A stretch of DNA of 64,000 nucleotides, from the NCBI RefSeq assembly GCF_000364225.2, contig NZ_AQFT02000004.1, positions 174,229 through 238,228 on the forward strand, in the 5' to 3' direction. Under the pieces are notes generated by a model. That model had not been told where the DNA came from. It worked only from the letters and a program-made list of their open reading frames with translations, and did no database searches. This document shows positions 50,718 through 60,347 of this stretch, piece after piece. The stretch's first letter is position 1, and each line of letters begins with the position of its first letter. The position numbers and the translations under genes were made by a program. The stretch is from Eubacterium plexicaudatum ASF492. Its GTDB lineage: Bacteria > Bacillota > Clostridia > Lachnospirales > Lachnospiraceae.

Positions 50718-50727
50718 TCTTACCATG

Positions 50728-50767
50728 AAAAAGGATAGAGCGTGTATCCGGCCCGCTCTATCCTTTT
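50728..50767. terminator. Bidirectional terminator
   Basis: AAAAGGATAGAGCG and CGCTCTATCCTTTT, 14-bp perfect stem with an 11-base loop, between the PsiE-like gene and panD. Confidence 0.9.
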
Positions 50768-50801
50768 CTGGTATCATATAAGCTTTTATTATCTTACGTT
50801 T

Positions 50802-51200
50802 TTATTTTACATAGTTTTCCGTCAGTTCACCATATTTTTCATAATTGGTAATTCGGGAAACATGATTGTCTTCATCCACAAACACCACTTTTGGTTTATG
50901 TTGTTTTGCCTCCTCCGGCGTCATCTGTGCATAACTCATTAATATAATATGATCGCCTACCGCAACCTGTCTGGCTGCTGCTCCGTTTAAGCAAATCATA
51001 CCTGATCCTGCTTCACCTGCAATCGTATACGTCTCGAACCGGTTGCCATTTTCAATGTCTACAATCTGCACCATTTCATATTCCAGAATACCGGCTGCTT
51101 CCAGCAAATCCGTATCCACTGTAATGCTTCCGACATAATGCAGCTCCGCCTGTTTTACAACCGCGCGGTGGATTTTTCCCTTTAGCATTGTAAGATTCAT
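50802..51200 (-). CDS. panD: Aspartate 1-decarboxylase
   Basis: 132 residues. Makes beta-alanine from L-aspartate for pantothenate synthesis. LHYVGSITVDTDLLEAAGIL holds the Gly-Ser pair (residues 24-25) where the proenzyme cuts itself to form the pyruvoyl group; NRFETYTIAGEAGSGMICLN and GDHIILMSYAQM are other conserved blocks. GGGGG precedes the ATG. Last gene of the panB-panC-panD operon, 12 bases after panC. Confidence 0.95.
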   Translation of the reverse strand: MNLTMLKGKIHRAVVKQAELHYVGSITVDTDLLEAAGILEYEMVQIVDIENGNRFETYTIAGEAGSGMICLNGAAARQVAVGDHIILMSYAQMTPEEAKQHKPKVVFVDEDNHVSRITNYEKYGELTENYVK

Positions 51201-51212
51201 AAAAAAACCCCC

Positions 51213-52058
51213 TTATTTCTCAACGATAAAATTATCAATCAGCCTTGTTTTTCCAATAAATACGGCAATTGCAACCAGCACGGATCCCTGTACCGTTTCA
51301 ATCGGTGTAATTGTTTCAAAATCGACAATATCTACATAATCAATCTTTGCCATCGGTTCTTTTTCAATTTCTCCGGTTATCGCCTGTCTGATCGCCTGCG
51401 CATTTGTCTCACCGGCATCCACCAGTGCTTTTCCCACCTGCAGGCTGCGGCTCAGCACAAGTGCGGCCTGACGTTCTTTTTCATTCAAATACGTATTTCT
51501 TGAGCTTTTTGCAAGCCCGTCCTCTTCACGAATAATCGGACATCCTATAATCTCGGTCCCAACATTCAAATCCTGCACCATGCGTTTTACAACGGCCAGC
51601 TGCTGCGCATCTTTTTGCCCAAAATAAGCGCGGTCCGGCGTTACAATATGAAACAGCTTGAGTACAACTGTCTGTACTCCGCGAAAATGAATCGGCCGAC
51701 TTTTTCCACACAATTCCGTTGTCAGGCCATTCATATCCACATAAGTGCAAAATCCCTGTTTATACATTTCTTCCGGCTGCGGATGAAAAATGAGATCCAC
51801 ACCTGCATCTTCACACAACTTTGCATCTTTTTCCAAATCTCTCGGATAACTTGCCAGATCTTCGTTCGGCCCAAACTGCATCGGATTTACAAAAATGCTG
51901 ACTGCAACCCGGTCATTTTCTTTTCTTGCCGCATCAATCAGACTTTTATGCCCCTCGTGCAGGTATCCCATCGTCGGAACAAGCCCGATCGAAAGACCGG
52001 ATTTTTTCCACTCCTGCACCTGCTGTCTGACCATCGCAATTTGATTGCATATTAACAT
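51213..52058 (-). CDS. panC: Pantothenate synthetase
   Basis: 281 residues. Joins pantoate and beta-alanine with ATP to give pantothenate. VPTMGYLHEGHKSLIDAARK contains the HxGH nucleotide-binding motif; HFRGVQTVVLKLFHIV and AKSSRNTYLNEKERQAA are the remaining active-site blocks. GGAGAAAAC precedes the ATG. Middle gene of the operon; panB lies 79 bases upstream. Confidence 0.95.
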   Translation of the reverse strand: MLICNQIAMVRQQVQEWKKSGLSIGLVPTMGYLHEGHKSLIDAARKENDRVAVSIFVNPMQFGPNEDLASYPRDLEKDAKLCEDAGVDLIFHPQPEEMYKQGFCTYVDMNGLTTELCGKSRPIHFRGVQTVVLKLFHIVTPDRAYFGQKDAQQLAVVKRMVQDLNVGTEIIGCPIIREEDGLAKSSRNTYLNEKERQAALVLSRSLQVGKALVDAGETNAQAIRQAITGEIEKEPMAKIDYVDIVDFETITPIETVQGSVLVAIAVFIGKTRLIDNFIVEK

Positions 52059-52136
52059 GTTTTCTCCTTCAAATTAAAGCATTAAATGTATTTTAAATAT
52101 ATTTCAATTTAAGTCATTTCCTGTTATCCAAATCAT

Positions 52137-52964
52137 TTAATATAATTTTTCTATAATAGTTTCATCCATTTTAAACGTATGTTCCTCCGCCGGAAAGACC
52201 CCGTCTGCAACTTCCTGCTTGTACGCTGCGAATGCTTCCTTCATCCGGCTTCCAATCTGATCATACTGCTTTGCAAACTTTGGCGCCATATCCGAATACA
52301 TCGCAAGCATGTCCTGATAGACCAGTACCTGCCCGTCACAGCCTGCGCCTGCGCCAATACCGATCGTAGGAATGCCAATGCTCTTCGTTATTTTTTCCGC
52401 CAATGCACGCGGAACGCATTCCAGCACCACCGCAAATGCACCTGCTTCTTCAATCGCCCGCGCCTCATCTAAAATTCGCTGTGCCGCTTCTTCTCCTTTA
52501 CCCTGTACTTTAAAGCCGCCAAATGCATTTACCGACTGCGGCGTCAGGCCAAGGTGTGCACAAACCGGAATCGACGCTTTTACAATTGCCCGGATATGTT
52601 CACAGACTTCCATGCCGCCTTCCAGTTTTACAGCCTGTGCACGTCCTTCCTTCATCAGGCGTCCTGCATTTACGACCGCGTCATAGACCGATGTCTGATA
52701 AGACATAAAAGGCATATCTGCAATCAGAAGCGCATTTTTTGCTCCTCTTGCAACTGCTGCCGTATGATGTATCATGTCTTCCATTGTCACGGATAACGTA
52801 TCTTCATACCCCAGCATAACCATTCCGAGTGAATCGCCCACCAGAATTGCATCAATGCCTGCCTCGTCGACCAGCTTTGCCGTCGTATAATCATATGCTG
52901 TGAGCATTGATAATTTTCGACCCTTCGCTTTTGCCTCCTTAAATGTTACGGATGTGTTCTTCAT
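52137..52964 (-). CDS. panB: 3-methyl-2-oxobutanoate hydroxymethyltransferase
   Basis: 275 residues from ATG 52964. Adds a hydroxymethyl group from methylene-tetrahydrofolate to ketoisovalerate, the first step to pantoate. LTAYDYTTAKLVDEAGIDAI, LVGDSLGMVMLGYEDTLSVT hold the Asp and Mg-binding residues; KLEGGMEVCEHIRAIVKA and PTIGIGAGAGCDGQVLVYQD follow. The frame is open 18 codons further, but those show no conserved sequence. First gene of the operon. Confidence 0.95.
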   Translation of the reverse strand: MKNTSVTFKEAKAKGRKLSMLTAYDYTTAKLVDEAGIDAILVGDSLGMVMLGYEDTLSVTMEDMIHHTAAVARGAKNALLIADMPFMSYQTSVYDAVVNAGRLMKEGRAQAVKLEGGMEVCEHIRAIVKASIPVCAHLGLTPQSVNAFGGFKVQGKGEEAAQRILDEARAIEEAGAFAVVLECVPRALAEKITKSIGIPTIGIGAGAGCDGQVLVYQDMLAMYSDMAPKFAKQYDQIGSRMKEAFAAYKQEVADGVFPAEEHTFKMDETIIEKLY

Positions 52965-53000
52965 AATCCAATTTTCCCTTTCTAAAAATAATTGAAACGT

Positions 53001-53016
53001 GTTACTGAACGGTAAC
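53001..53016. promoter_or_regulatory. Small dyad upstream of panB
   Basis: GTTAC-TGAACG-GTAAC lies about 40 bases upstream of the panB start. It could be an operator of the operon, but only one copy exists. Confidence 0.3.
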
Positions 53017-53285
53017 ATTGGATGAAAATAGTAGCGAATGTTATAATTTAAGAACTATTATTTCATAGAACAACCTTGTTTTCCATATACTGTCTTTTTA
53101 CATCTGTATTTATTTATAGTCAGGCCTTTATACAAAGTGTCTGCTTTTCAAACAGTAAAATGACAATATACAAAATCATCTGATACAGTTTCTTTTGAAT
53201 ACCGTTCGTCTGACAATATATCACAAACAGGTCAAAATTTCAATATGATGCATAGATGTGCTGAAAAAAGACATATAATAAAAAG

Positions 53286-53896
53286 TTATTTTTTGGCCAA
53301 AGGAATCAGAATTCCGCCAACCGCGTTGCCCAGTGTAATGACCAGAATGATTTTCACTGCCTGCGCAGACCATAGTTCCCCTAAAGAAAAATAAAACATA
53401 TCCGCGATACAGTGCTCAAACCCACATAAAATAAAAGTTGCTACGCCCACAAACAAAATCACAGGATTTTGGGTGGATTTATATCCGTCTACCGCCACAA
53501 ACATCAGAAATCCGCAAAAACAGCCAGCACAAATAAGCCTGCCACACGATCCTGTAATTTGACTTCGCCGATTGCCGCAGCCAGCTGCGAAATACCGCTG
53601 ATTCTTGTCTGTCGTACCGCATACGCCGCGATTCCTGTTCCTGCCAGATTTCCAAACCAGATAACGATCAGATCAACCAGATACATCGCAGGCTGATTCA
53701 CCAGATTCCCTACTTTACCGGTGAACAGATTCAGTCCATGGATACAGATCGTATATAATCCTACCGTAAACAGCAATGCTCCAACGACTTTATTATCAAC
53801 GGACAAATATACAATCCCGCCTATACCAATCGCAATCCCCGCTAAAACAGCCAGCACAAATATTCTGAAATACGTTGTAATTCCATGTTCCCTCAT
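53286..53896 (-). pseudogene. Formate/nitrite-type (FNT) channel, one frameshift
   Basis: The frame from 53896 (MREHGITTYFRIFVLAVLAG, then LYTICIHGLNLFTGKVGNLV) breaks at TTTTT near 53515. One extra T gives AVFCGFLMFVAVDGYKSTQN, and the rest of the channel, ILCGFEHCIADMFYFSLG and LGNAVGGILIPLAKK. FEHCIADMF holds the central His of FNT channels. About 203 residues, shorter than usual FocA. Probably moves formate or a similar small anion. Confidence 0.75.
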
Positions 53897-54061
53897 TCGT
53901 TCCCCCTCATTCGTTCAAATATAATCCAAATAAAATTTTATTAAAACCCGCATAAAAGAAAGGCCATACAGACATTCCTTAATATATATTCCTGCCATAT
54001 GACCCCTTTTTCGTTTTATTTGTGTTTTACATTATTTATTATTTATATATTTATTTTTCAT

Positions 54062-54283
54062 TTAATATTCCTTCCCTACTTCATCCAGTCCATACAGTTC
54101 TTTAAACGACTGCAGATCCTTTTCATTTCGTATGAACATCACTTCATGAAATTTTCCGGTGCGGATATCTTTAAACCCGGCGACTTGTTCGCCGTTACAG
54201 ATACTGCATTTTAAAACCGGTTTTTGATTTACCCTGTCATATTCCCGCTTTTCTTTTTCCAACTTCTTTTTCTGAAATAACAT
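54062..54283 (-). CDS. Small conserved Lachnospiraceae-type protein
   Basis: 73 residues from ATG 54283 (GGAGG upstream): MLFQKKKLEKEKREYDRVNQ, KPVLKCSICNGEQVAGFKDI, FHEVMFIRNEKDLQSFKELY. I recall close relatives across Lachnospiraceae, often mislabelled as aspartate dehydrogenase. CSIC is the only cysteine pair. Function unknown. Confidence 0.75.
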   Translation of the reverse strand: MLFQKKKLEKEKREYDRVNQKPVLKCSICNGEQVAGFKDIRTGKFHEVMFIRNEKDLQSFKELYGLDEVGKEY

Positions 54284-54624
54284 GGAACAAGTTCCTCCGT
54301 CTTTTTCCATGATTATATTCCAATTTTTGCATTTCTGCAAGCCATATTCCTTTCTTTTTGCATTTTACTCCTGATAGCGGATTCTTTCCACCAATGACTC
54401 TTTTTTCAGATTCCTGCTCAGTAAAAATGACAGCAATGCCTGTTCTCTTATGTTTTATGTCATCATGTTCATTTCTAAAAATTTATCACCATTTCTTCTG
54501 TCGTCTTTATCATTAAGGATGTGGACATATTGGCGATCTTTAATACTTTAAAAAATATATAAATATACCAATAAAGATTTGTACACTTTATATAAACATA
54601 TTTATAATTATGAATAAAGAAAAA

Positions 54625-54654
54625 GCAAGTAGAAAATATTACTTTTCTGCTTGC
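54625..54654 (-). terminator. Strong hairpin with T-run on the minus strand
   Basis: GCAAGCAGAAAA and TTTTCTACTTGC pair with one wobble around a 6-base loop; TTTTTCTTT follows on the minus strand. Probably ends the transcript of the HTH gene at 54790. Confidence 0.7.
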
Positions 54655-54789
54655 CTCTCTAATTTTTCTGTTACCGTTTTTCAAATCCGAAATATATAAT
54701 CAGATAATATCATTTGACTGTATATTACCTGTAAGAAATCTAATTTAACATCTTTTCATTTAAACTTATTTGCGTACTAATTCAATCGT

Positions 54790-55047
54790 CTATATTAAAT
54801 CTGTTTTTTGGGAAAAAGATTTAATATTCTTCCGTTTTATTTTCTTGACAATCTCCACATGAACTTCTAATCCTAACAAGGATAATATTTCATTTTCATC
54901 GTCAATGCTAAAATTTTTTCTTTAAAGTACGTGCGAATACTTCTCTTCTAATTCCTAGTTGTTCAGCTATCCAAATTTTTTATAACCAGACGCATCAATA
55001 GCTTCATTAACAGCCTTTGAAAGTTCTTTGTTCGTCTTAATTTCCAT
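54790..55047 (-). pseudogene. Small HTH protein with two frame breaks in A runs
   Basis: ATG 55047 follows AAGGGG. MEIKTNKELSKAVNEAIDAS-GYK, then at A6 the frame shifts to IWIAEQLGIRREVFARTLKK. At a second A6 it shifts again to FSIDDENEILSLLGLEVHVE and ends with a Lys-rich tail. Both breaks are cured by adding one A. It resembles small HTH proteins of Lachnospiraceae plasmids. Confidence 0.6.
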
Positions 55048-55290
55048 AAAATCCCCTTCTAAAAATTTTCTAAGAATTAATTTAATAAATATATAATTCT
55101 TTTTTACTATATCACAATAAAAACATAAAGTCTATTATAAGTTATTACAAAAATGTATCTACAAAAAGTGAAGAAAAGATTTATACAATCATTCCTATTT
55201 TTCTTACATAATACAGATGTGGAACAATAAAATTTTCCATATCTGTAACATTGCTTCCAAGTTGCCAAAGATATTTTTTTCCATTTTCGC

Positions 55291-55695
55291 TCATAATAAA
55301 AATTCCATTATCATTTTAAGTTTTCCACCATTCATACATATAGCATCAGATGATGAAAATTTTCCACAATATTTATATGATACCATCGCTACTGCTATAT
55401 CTTTCAGTTCTTCTCCTTCTGGTTTATGATTGTTACAATACACCATTTTCCATATAAAGGTTTCCTTATCAAATATTATGTACTTCATTATTTTCCTCCA
55501 CGTCTTATTTTCTTCTTTAACTTCCGACACAAACAATTCTCTGTCATATTTATAATCTTCTCCATCACAAGGCAAATCAATCTCACCTTCGTTTATCTTA
55601 TCATCTATATCTTGATAAGCTGCATCTTCGTCCTCCGCTTCCACTTCTACATATCTTCTGTATGTCTCCACAATTTCTACTTTAAATTTGGACAT
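55291..55695 (-). CDS. DpnD/PcfM-like protein apparently fused to a second small protein
   Basis: The first 65 residues (MSKFKVEIVETYRRYVEVEA, EDEDAAYQDIDDKINEGEID) are a clear DpnD/PcfM-type domain. The frame then runs through KTWRKI, which encodes GTGGAGG, into MKYIIFDKETFIWKMVYCNN (ATG 55488). The ribosome site suggests two genes, 55291-55488 and about 55505-55695, with one lost base removing the TAA at 55505-55507. The 65-residue second part has no known family. Confidence 0.6.
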   Translation of the reverse strand: MSKFKVEIVETYRRYVEVEAEDEDAAYQDIDDKINEGEIDLPCDGEDYKYDRELFVSEVKEENKTWRKIMKYIIFDKETFIWKMVYCNNHKPEGEELKDIAVAMVSYKYCGKFSSSDAICMNGGKLKMIMEFLL

Positions 55696-55712
55696 TGTGT
55701 GTTCCTCTTCAA

Positions 55713-55948
55713 TTATTTGTCTTTAACCCATTCCATATGACCTTTTTCTACATCACGAGCAAGATACCAATATTCTCCGATATAACAATACGAATCAACG
55801 GGTATAATTCCAATTGTCAGTCCATTTTTATCGTCATCATAATATCCAACAACACGGCAAATTGTTCCAATAGGAATAAGTTCTTTTTCTTCACCACTTC
55901 CATCTAATGTTTTTTCCAATTATTTTACTGTGTCTCCAATTTTAACAT
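55713..55948 (-). pseudogene. Small SH3-like hypothetical protein, damaged start
   Basis: The clear frame GSGEEKELIPIGTICRVVGY, NGLTIGIIPVDSYCYIGEYW runs to 55713. Upstream, an ATG at 55948 with GGAGCG starts a frame that would read KIGDTVK then IIGKTLDGSG if two single-base errors in A runs are allowed. It fits a small beta-barrel. Confidence 0.5.
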
Positions 55949-55989
55949 TTTTTCGCTCCTTCCTGCTATAAAATACACGATTTATCGCA

Positions 55990-56204
55990 TTATACATATT
56001 CTTCATAAAACTTTTTTCTTTCTTCCGATTCCTTTTTCTGTAATTCTTCTAATTCTTCATAGGTAACAACCTTTGAATTATATCCAATACTTCTATAGTA
56101 TTTTGCATATTTTGAGAATCTTCTTTATCACAAGAAGTACAAGTTTTAATCCATCCAGTGTTTTTATCCAATGCGACAACACAAACTATATTGTTATTTT
56201 TCAT
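55990..56204 (-). pseudogene. Small hypothetical protein, one frameshift
   Basis: MKNNNIVCVVALDKNTGWIK, TCTSCDKEDSQ, then one base over YAKYYRSIGYNSKVVTYEEL, EELQKKESEERKKFYEEYV. A CTSC pair and an acidic, helical C-terminus. Repaired length about 71. Confidence 0.55.
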
Positions 56205-56215
56205 TTTATATTCTC

Positions 56216-56425
56216 CTAGTATAATAACTTTGCTAACTCTTTCATTCCGTCATGTGTAAAACCAAGTGTAGCAAGTGCATGTTCTATTCCAACGGCTTCA
56301 CCATAATGCTGATCTGCTTTTCTCTGTTCTGTTTCCTGTCTTACACTATCCATATTTGCATAATGTCTACCAGCTTCCTTGTATTCTTCATCAGCCTGTT
56401 TTGCTTTTCTTATAGCTTCTTCCAT
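56216..56425 (-). CDS. Small helical hypothetical protein
   Basis: 69 residues, MEEAIRKAKQADEEYKEAGR followed by a charged helix, then EHALATLGFTHDGMKELAKL. No family recognised. Only a weak ribosome site. Confidence 0.55.
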   Translation of the reverse strand: MEEAIRKAKQADEEYKEAGRHYANMDSVRQETEQRKADQHYGEAVGIEHALATLGFTHDGMKELAKLLY

Positions 56426-56484
56426 AAGTTTTACACATTTTCCATATTCTATTTTAGTCGTAGGTCAAAATCTCCCTTCTACTT

Positions 56485-56718
56485 CTATACCAAACCGCAA
56501 AAACAAGCAAACCTAACAAAAGGATTTCTTGCAAGTTTCCGGCGGCGTTCTGCTTCTTTCAGGAACTTCTTTTTCTGCCTGTCTGCAATATATAACTGTG
56601 TTTCCATATTTGTATACTCTATGTACTGTATTGGAGTCAATGCGCTATAAGGCGTTTTCAGATCCCTTCTAATAATCTGGTTCCCATCTGATAAATCAAT
56701 AATTCTAAAATCAAACAT
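56485..56718 (-). CDS. Small conserved protein with LKTPYSALTP motif (copy 2)
   Basis: 77 residues from ATG 56718 after GGAGG: MFDFRIIDLSDGNQIIRRDL, KTPYSALTPIQYIEYTNMET, ending RFACFCGLV. Same length and layout as the copy at 13827. The frame extends five codons further through the ribosome site. Confidence 0.7.
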   Translation of the reverse strand: MFDFRIIDLSDGNQIIRRDLKTPYSALTPIQYIEYTNMETQLYIADRQKKKFLKEAERRRKLARNPFVRFACFCGLV

Positions 56719-56733
56719 TTTCATTTCCTCCAT

Positions 56734-56855
56734 CTATGCTATTCTCTTTGTATATTCCATAATTCCAACATCTGCAAGTCTTATTGTTTTATGTCCACTA
56801 TAAGTATAAACAACAAATAACCATCTTTTATACAATCTTCTAATTTGTTATATAC
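56734..56855 (-). pseudogene. 3' part of a small gene split by the 3.5-kb transposon
   Basis: Joined across the insertion with 60404-60472, the frame reads MKEVIEDIKTYCKCKEEIVC, LVYNKLEDCIKDGY, and after one frame break VVYTYSGHKTIRLADVGIME, YTKRIA. About 61 codons. The split lies at the ATATAC duplication. Confidence 0.65.
56850..56855. repeat. Target duplication of the 3.5-kb transposon, left
   Basis: ATATAC, repeated at 60404-60409. Confidence 0.75.
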
Positions 56856-57012
56856 TGTAGCCCAGCAAATTAAAGTTCCTATCTCCCGCACAAAAACGTC
56901 AAATTATAATCTCAATTTTTATACACTGTCTATAAAAGTGTGCTACAGGAGGCGGCACGTTTTCCTCTTGACCATCCCATGTCATTCCGATATAGTTTTT
57001 ATGGAACAAAAA

Positions 57013-57051
57013 AGAGAAAGAACAGCCCCTTCCACAGTTCGTTCTTTCTCT
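57013..57051 (-). terminator. Hairpin with outward-facing T-run near the left transposon end
   Basis: AGAGAAAGAAC and GTTCTTTCTCT, 11-bp perfect stem; T6 follows on the minus strand. Confidence 0.6.
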
Positions 57052-57197
57052 CGCATACCAGTGTGCCTGCCTTATACGGGATCATGTCCCTCTCATGAGG
57101 ATCCGGCACCACCGACATATATTATGATAAGAGAAATTCCCTGTTTTGCAAGCTGGTTCGTATAAAAAGTTCATCAAAGATCCTGTTCGATTCCTTT

Positions 57198-57716
57198 ATG
57201 GCCGGATTCCGTTCGGAACTGCAGACCTGTCCCTGCTGTGGGGGAAAGGGATCCTGCCGCATCCATGCCTACTATGACCGCTCCCTGGTGGACTTTATAG
57301 GCGGCACCCAGGTCCGCCACAGCCTCTGCATCATGCGCCTTATCTGTACCTGTGGCCATACCCATGCCATCCTCCCGGACTTCATCATTCCCTACTCCGG
57401 CTACGGCCTGTTCTTCCTTCTACGTGTCCTGGCGGAGTATTTCCTGCGCCTTTCCACTGTGGAAAGGCTATGCGAACGCTTCGGCATCACCCTTTCCCAG
57501 CTGCGCCGATGGCTGCAGCTCTTTCGGGTGCAGAAGGAAGATTGGCTCGGCGTGCTTTCCTCCATGGAGGTTTCCGGCCTTTCCTTCCTTAAGTCCCTGC
57601 TCACGCAGCCGGCTTATTCGGATTTCGCCTCCGCCTTTGTCCGCCGTTTTACAAAGTCCTTCCTCCAGTCCCATAAAAATCCGGCGCCTTACTGCCAACA
57701 GGTGTTCGGCCCATGA
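57198..57716 (+). CDS. DUF6431-like zinc-finger protein of the transposon
   Basis: 172 residues: ELQTCPCCGGKGSCRIHAYY then HSLCIMRLICTCGHTHAILP form a multi-cysteine zinc region, followed by VERLCERFGITLSQLRRWLQ, an HTH. I recall this protein next to integrase-core transposases of this type. The reading could begin further up at ATG 57124 if one base were restored (MIREIPCFASWFV). Role in transposition unknown, probably end or target recognition. Confidence 0.65.
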   Translation: MAGFRSELQTCPCCGGKGSCRIHAYYDRSLVDFIGGTQVRHSLCIMRLICTCGHTHAILPDFIIPYSGYGLFFLLRVLAEYFLRLSTVERLCERFGITLSQLRRWLQLFRVQKEDWLGVLSSMEVSGLSFLKSLLTQPAYSDFASAFVRRFTKSFLQSHKNPAPYCQQVFGP

Positions 57717-57806
57717 ACTGTTTTCCTCCAACCACACGCCATGGGCATGGCTTTCCTCCCGTTTCTGCCCCATAATGGGGGAAAACCACTTAAGGAGGAC
57801 ATTTCT

Positions 57807-59074
57807 ATGGACAACAATCAAAAAAACTTTCAGACGCAGCCGCCATGGCGCAGTTCCGCCTCGCTCTCATAGCGCCGGTCATCCATGGCCTTTATCCGGA
57901 TGCGTCCAGGAACGCCTATTACCAGAGAGTCACGGAAAAGCCCCTCGCCCTGCCTGACGGCTCCGTGTTCCAGTACAGCCCCAAGACCCTCAGCAAATGG
58001 GTGTCCCTCTACCAGAACGGCGGCATCGACGCCCTCATGCCGCAGGAGCGTTCCGATAAGGGCTCCACACGGGTACTCCCAGACACGGCCATCGAGGAGA
58101 TCTACCGCCTCAAGGAGGCCTTCCCACGGCTGAACGCTACACAGATCCACCGGCACCTCGTTGAAGAAGCCTTCATCCCTGCCACAGTCAGCGTCTGCGC
58201 CGTCCAGCGCTTCGTCAGGAAACATGACCTGAAATCGGCACGCAACCCCGGCATGCGGGACAGGAAGGCATTTGAAGAAGATGCCTTTGGGAAGATGTGG
58301 CAGGCCGATACCTGTTACCTGCCTTTTATCACGGAGGACGGACGGCGCAGGAGAGTCTACTGCATTATGATTATTGATGACCATTCCCGTTTTCTGGTGG
58401 GCGGCGGCCTCTTCTATAACGATAATGCCTATAACTTCCAGAAGGTGTTGAGGGATGCCGTGGCCGCCCATGGAATCCCGGCGAAGCTCTATGTCGACAA
58501 CGGATGCAGCTATTCAAATGAGCAGCTCTCCCTCATCTGCGGCTCCATCGGGACGGTCCTTTTGCATACAAAAATTCGTGACGGCGCTTCCAAGGCTAAG
58601 ATAGAACGCCAGTTCAGGACGCTGAAAGAAACCTGGCTCTATACACTAGACATGGATTCCATCACCTCGCTGGCGCAGTTTAACGGGCTGCTTAAGGACT
58701 ATATGCGCACCTACAATACGTCTGTCCATTCCGGTATTGGCACCACGCCCATGCAACGCTACCAGCAGACACGCTCCTCCATCCGAAGCCCTAAGTCCAG
58801 GGAGTGGCTGGAGGAATGTTTCCTGAACCGCATCACCAGGAAGGTGAACAAGGACTCTACCGTCTCCATCGACAAGGTGTCCTATGACGTTCCCATGCAG
58901 TTCATTTCTTCAAAAGTGGAGATCCGTTTCCTGCCGGACGACATGTCCTCCGCCTTCATCCTTTGTGAGGGGGCGCATTACCCCATCCGGCCTACGGATA
59001 AGAACGAGAACTGCAGGACGAAACGCAACAACACGCCCTCCATCGATTATTCAAGGATCGGGGGTGAGGTCTGA
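57807..59074 (+). pseudogene. Integrase-core DDE transposase, one frameshift at the start
   Basis: AGGAGG precedes ATG 57807; MDNNQ then A7. With A8 the frame would read KKLSDAAAMAQFRLALIAPV and run on; the intact ORF starts at ATG 57845. An HTH region (PKTLSKWVSLYQNGGIDALM) precedes the core: MWQADTCYLPF (Asp), AKLYVDNGCSY (Asp) and SKAKIERQFRTLKE (Glu). A C-terminal Mu-type beta-barrel follows. The catalytic core is intact. Confidence 0.8.
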
Positions 59075-59876
59075 TGTTCCGTTCCTACTATGGGTTTTCC
59101 TTCAATCCCTTTGACAAACAGAACGCAAGAGAAAGGACCGGTTCCTCTCAAAGGACATCTCCGAGATGACGTCCCGCCTGGACTACTTAAAGGACACAAG
59201 GGGTATAGGACTCTTTACCGCACGCCCCGGCATGGGCAAATCCTTCGCCCTGCGCTGCTTTGCAAAGAACCTCAATCCAAACCTCTACCACATGGAGTAC
59301 ATCTGCCTCTCCACCGTCAGCGTCATGGAATTCTACCGCCAGCTCTGCTCTGTCCTGGGGCTAGAGCCAAGGGGCGGCAAGCCTGGGATGTTCCGCGCCG
59401 TACAGGAGCAGATCCTCTACCTTTACAAGGACAAGAAGCAGCCCTCCTCCTGGCCGTCGATGAGGCACAATACCTCTCTACCGGCATCCTGGAGGACATC
59501 AAGATGCTCATGAACTATGGGTATGACTCCCTGAACTGCTTCACGCTCATCCTCTGCGGCGAGCCCCACCTGAACAGCACCCTGAAAAAGCCCGTCCATG
59601 AGGCCCTGCGCCAGAGGATCACAGTGCACTACAACTTTTCCGGGCTCTCAGACTCCGAAGTGGCGCAGTACATCCTCCACAAGATCGCCTGTGCCGGAGG
59701 CGCAGCCTCCATCATCGACCAGGCGGCGCTTTCTGCCGTCCACAGTCACTCCCAGGGGAGCCCCGCCTGGTGGACAACCTGATGACCGACGCGCTGACTC
59801 TAGGGCACAGATGGACAAGAAAGTGATCGATACGGATGTCATCCTGGCTTCTGTCAGCAGCCAGAATCTCGGATAG
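59074..59876 (+). pseudogene. ExeA/TniB-like AAA ATPase with several frameshifts
   Basis: The start ATG 59074 overlaps the transposase stop. MFRSYYGFSFNPFDKQ, then in successive frames RFLSKDISEMTSRLDYLKDT, TARPGMGKSFALRCFAKN (Walker A), LLLAVDEAQYLSTGILEDIK (Walker B), CFTLILCGEPHLNSTLKKPV, and DNLMTDALTLG to SSQNLG. At least four single-base breaks. The family loads transposase on target DNA. Non-functional as written. Confidence 0.7.
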
Positions 59877-59888
59877 GAGGAATGGAAC

Positions 59889-60347
59889 ATGAATTATACC
59901 TGTATCCTGAAAAGCGGTTCCCGCAAGGAGACCTGGACGGGGCAGATCATCCTGCTGAGCACGGGGAACGGATGGTATGAAGCTGAGATCAATGGGCGGG
60001 GGACTTACTTCCACATCCTCGCCGGACGGCATAAATATGGGAACTACCTGTGCATCCCTAACCATGATGTAGGGTGCGAGCTCTCCGATTTCTCCGATAT
60101 CTTTTGGAATGAAGAAAGGATCGGCTCCCTGATGCGGAAGGTGGATGCAGTGACTGTCGCCACCGGCCTGGTTCATCTTCCTGTTCTGGCCGACAAGCAG
60201 GAGAAAACTAAATTTTTCATATGGGCCGTGTGTCTCATGATGGGATCCATGGCCTTTTGCATTTCAGGCGGAAAAACAATACCGACAACAACGTGCAGCA
60301 TTTTTGACAGGACTATGCATTTGCAGACAGCACTGCGCAGTCAATAG
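59889..60347 (+). CDS. DUF6618-like protein of the transposon
   Basis: 152 residues: MNYTCILKSGSRKETWTGQI, GGNGWYEAEI-like and HILAGRHKYGNYLCIPNHDV. AGGAGG precedes the ATG. The last 50 residues (FFIWAVCLMMGSMAFCISGG) differ in character and may be out of frame. Known only as a companion of this transposon type. Confidence 0.6.
   Translation: MNYTCILKSGSRKETWTGQIILLSTGNGWYEAEINGRGTYFHILAGRHKYGNYLCIPNHDVGCELSDFSDIFWNEERIGSLMRKVDAVTVATGLVHLPVLADKQEKTKFFIWAVCLMMGSMAFCISGGKTIPTTTCSIFDRTMHLQTALRSQ

Noticed and set aside
54475..54684. Minus-strand 69-residue frame
   Set aside because: Spans a terminator hairpin and has no start signals or plausible composition.
57830..58471. 213-residue minus-strand frame opposite the transposase
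   Set aside because: Antisense shadow of the integrase core; no ribosome site or family.
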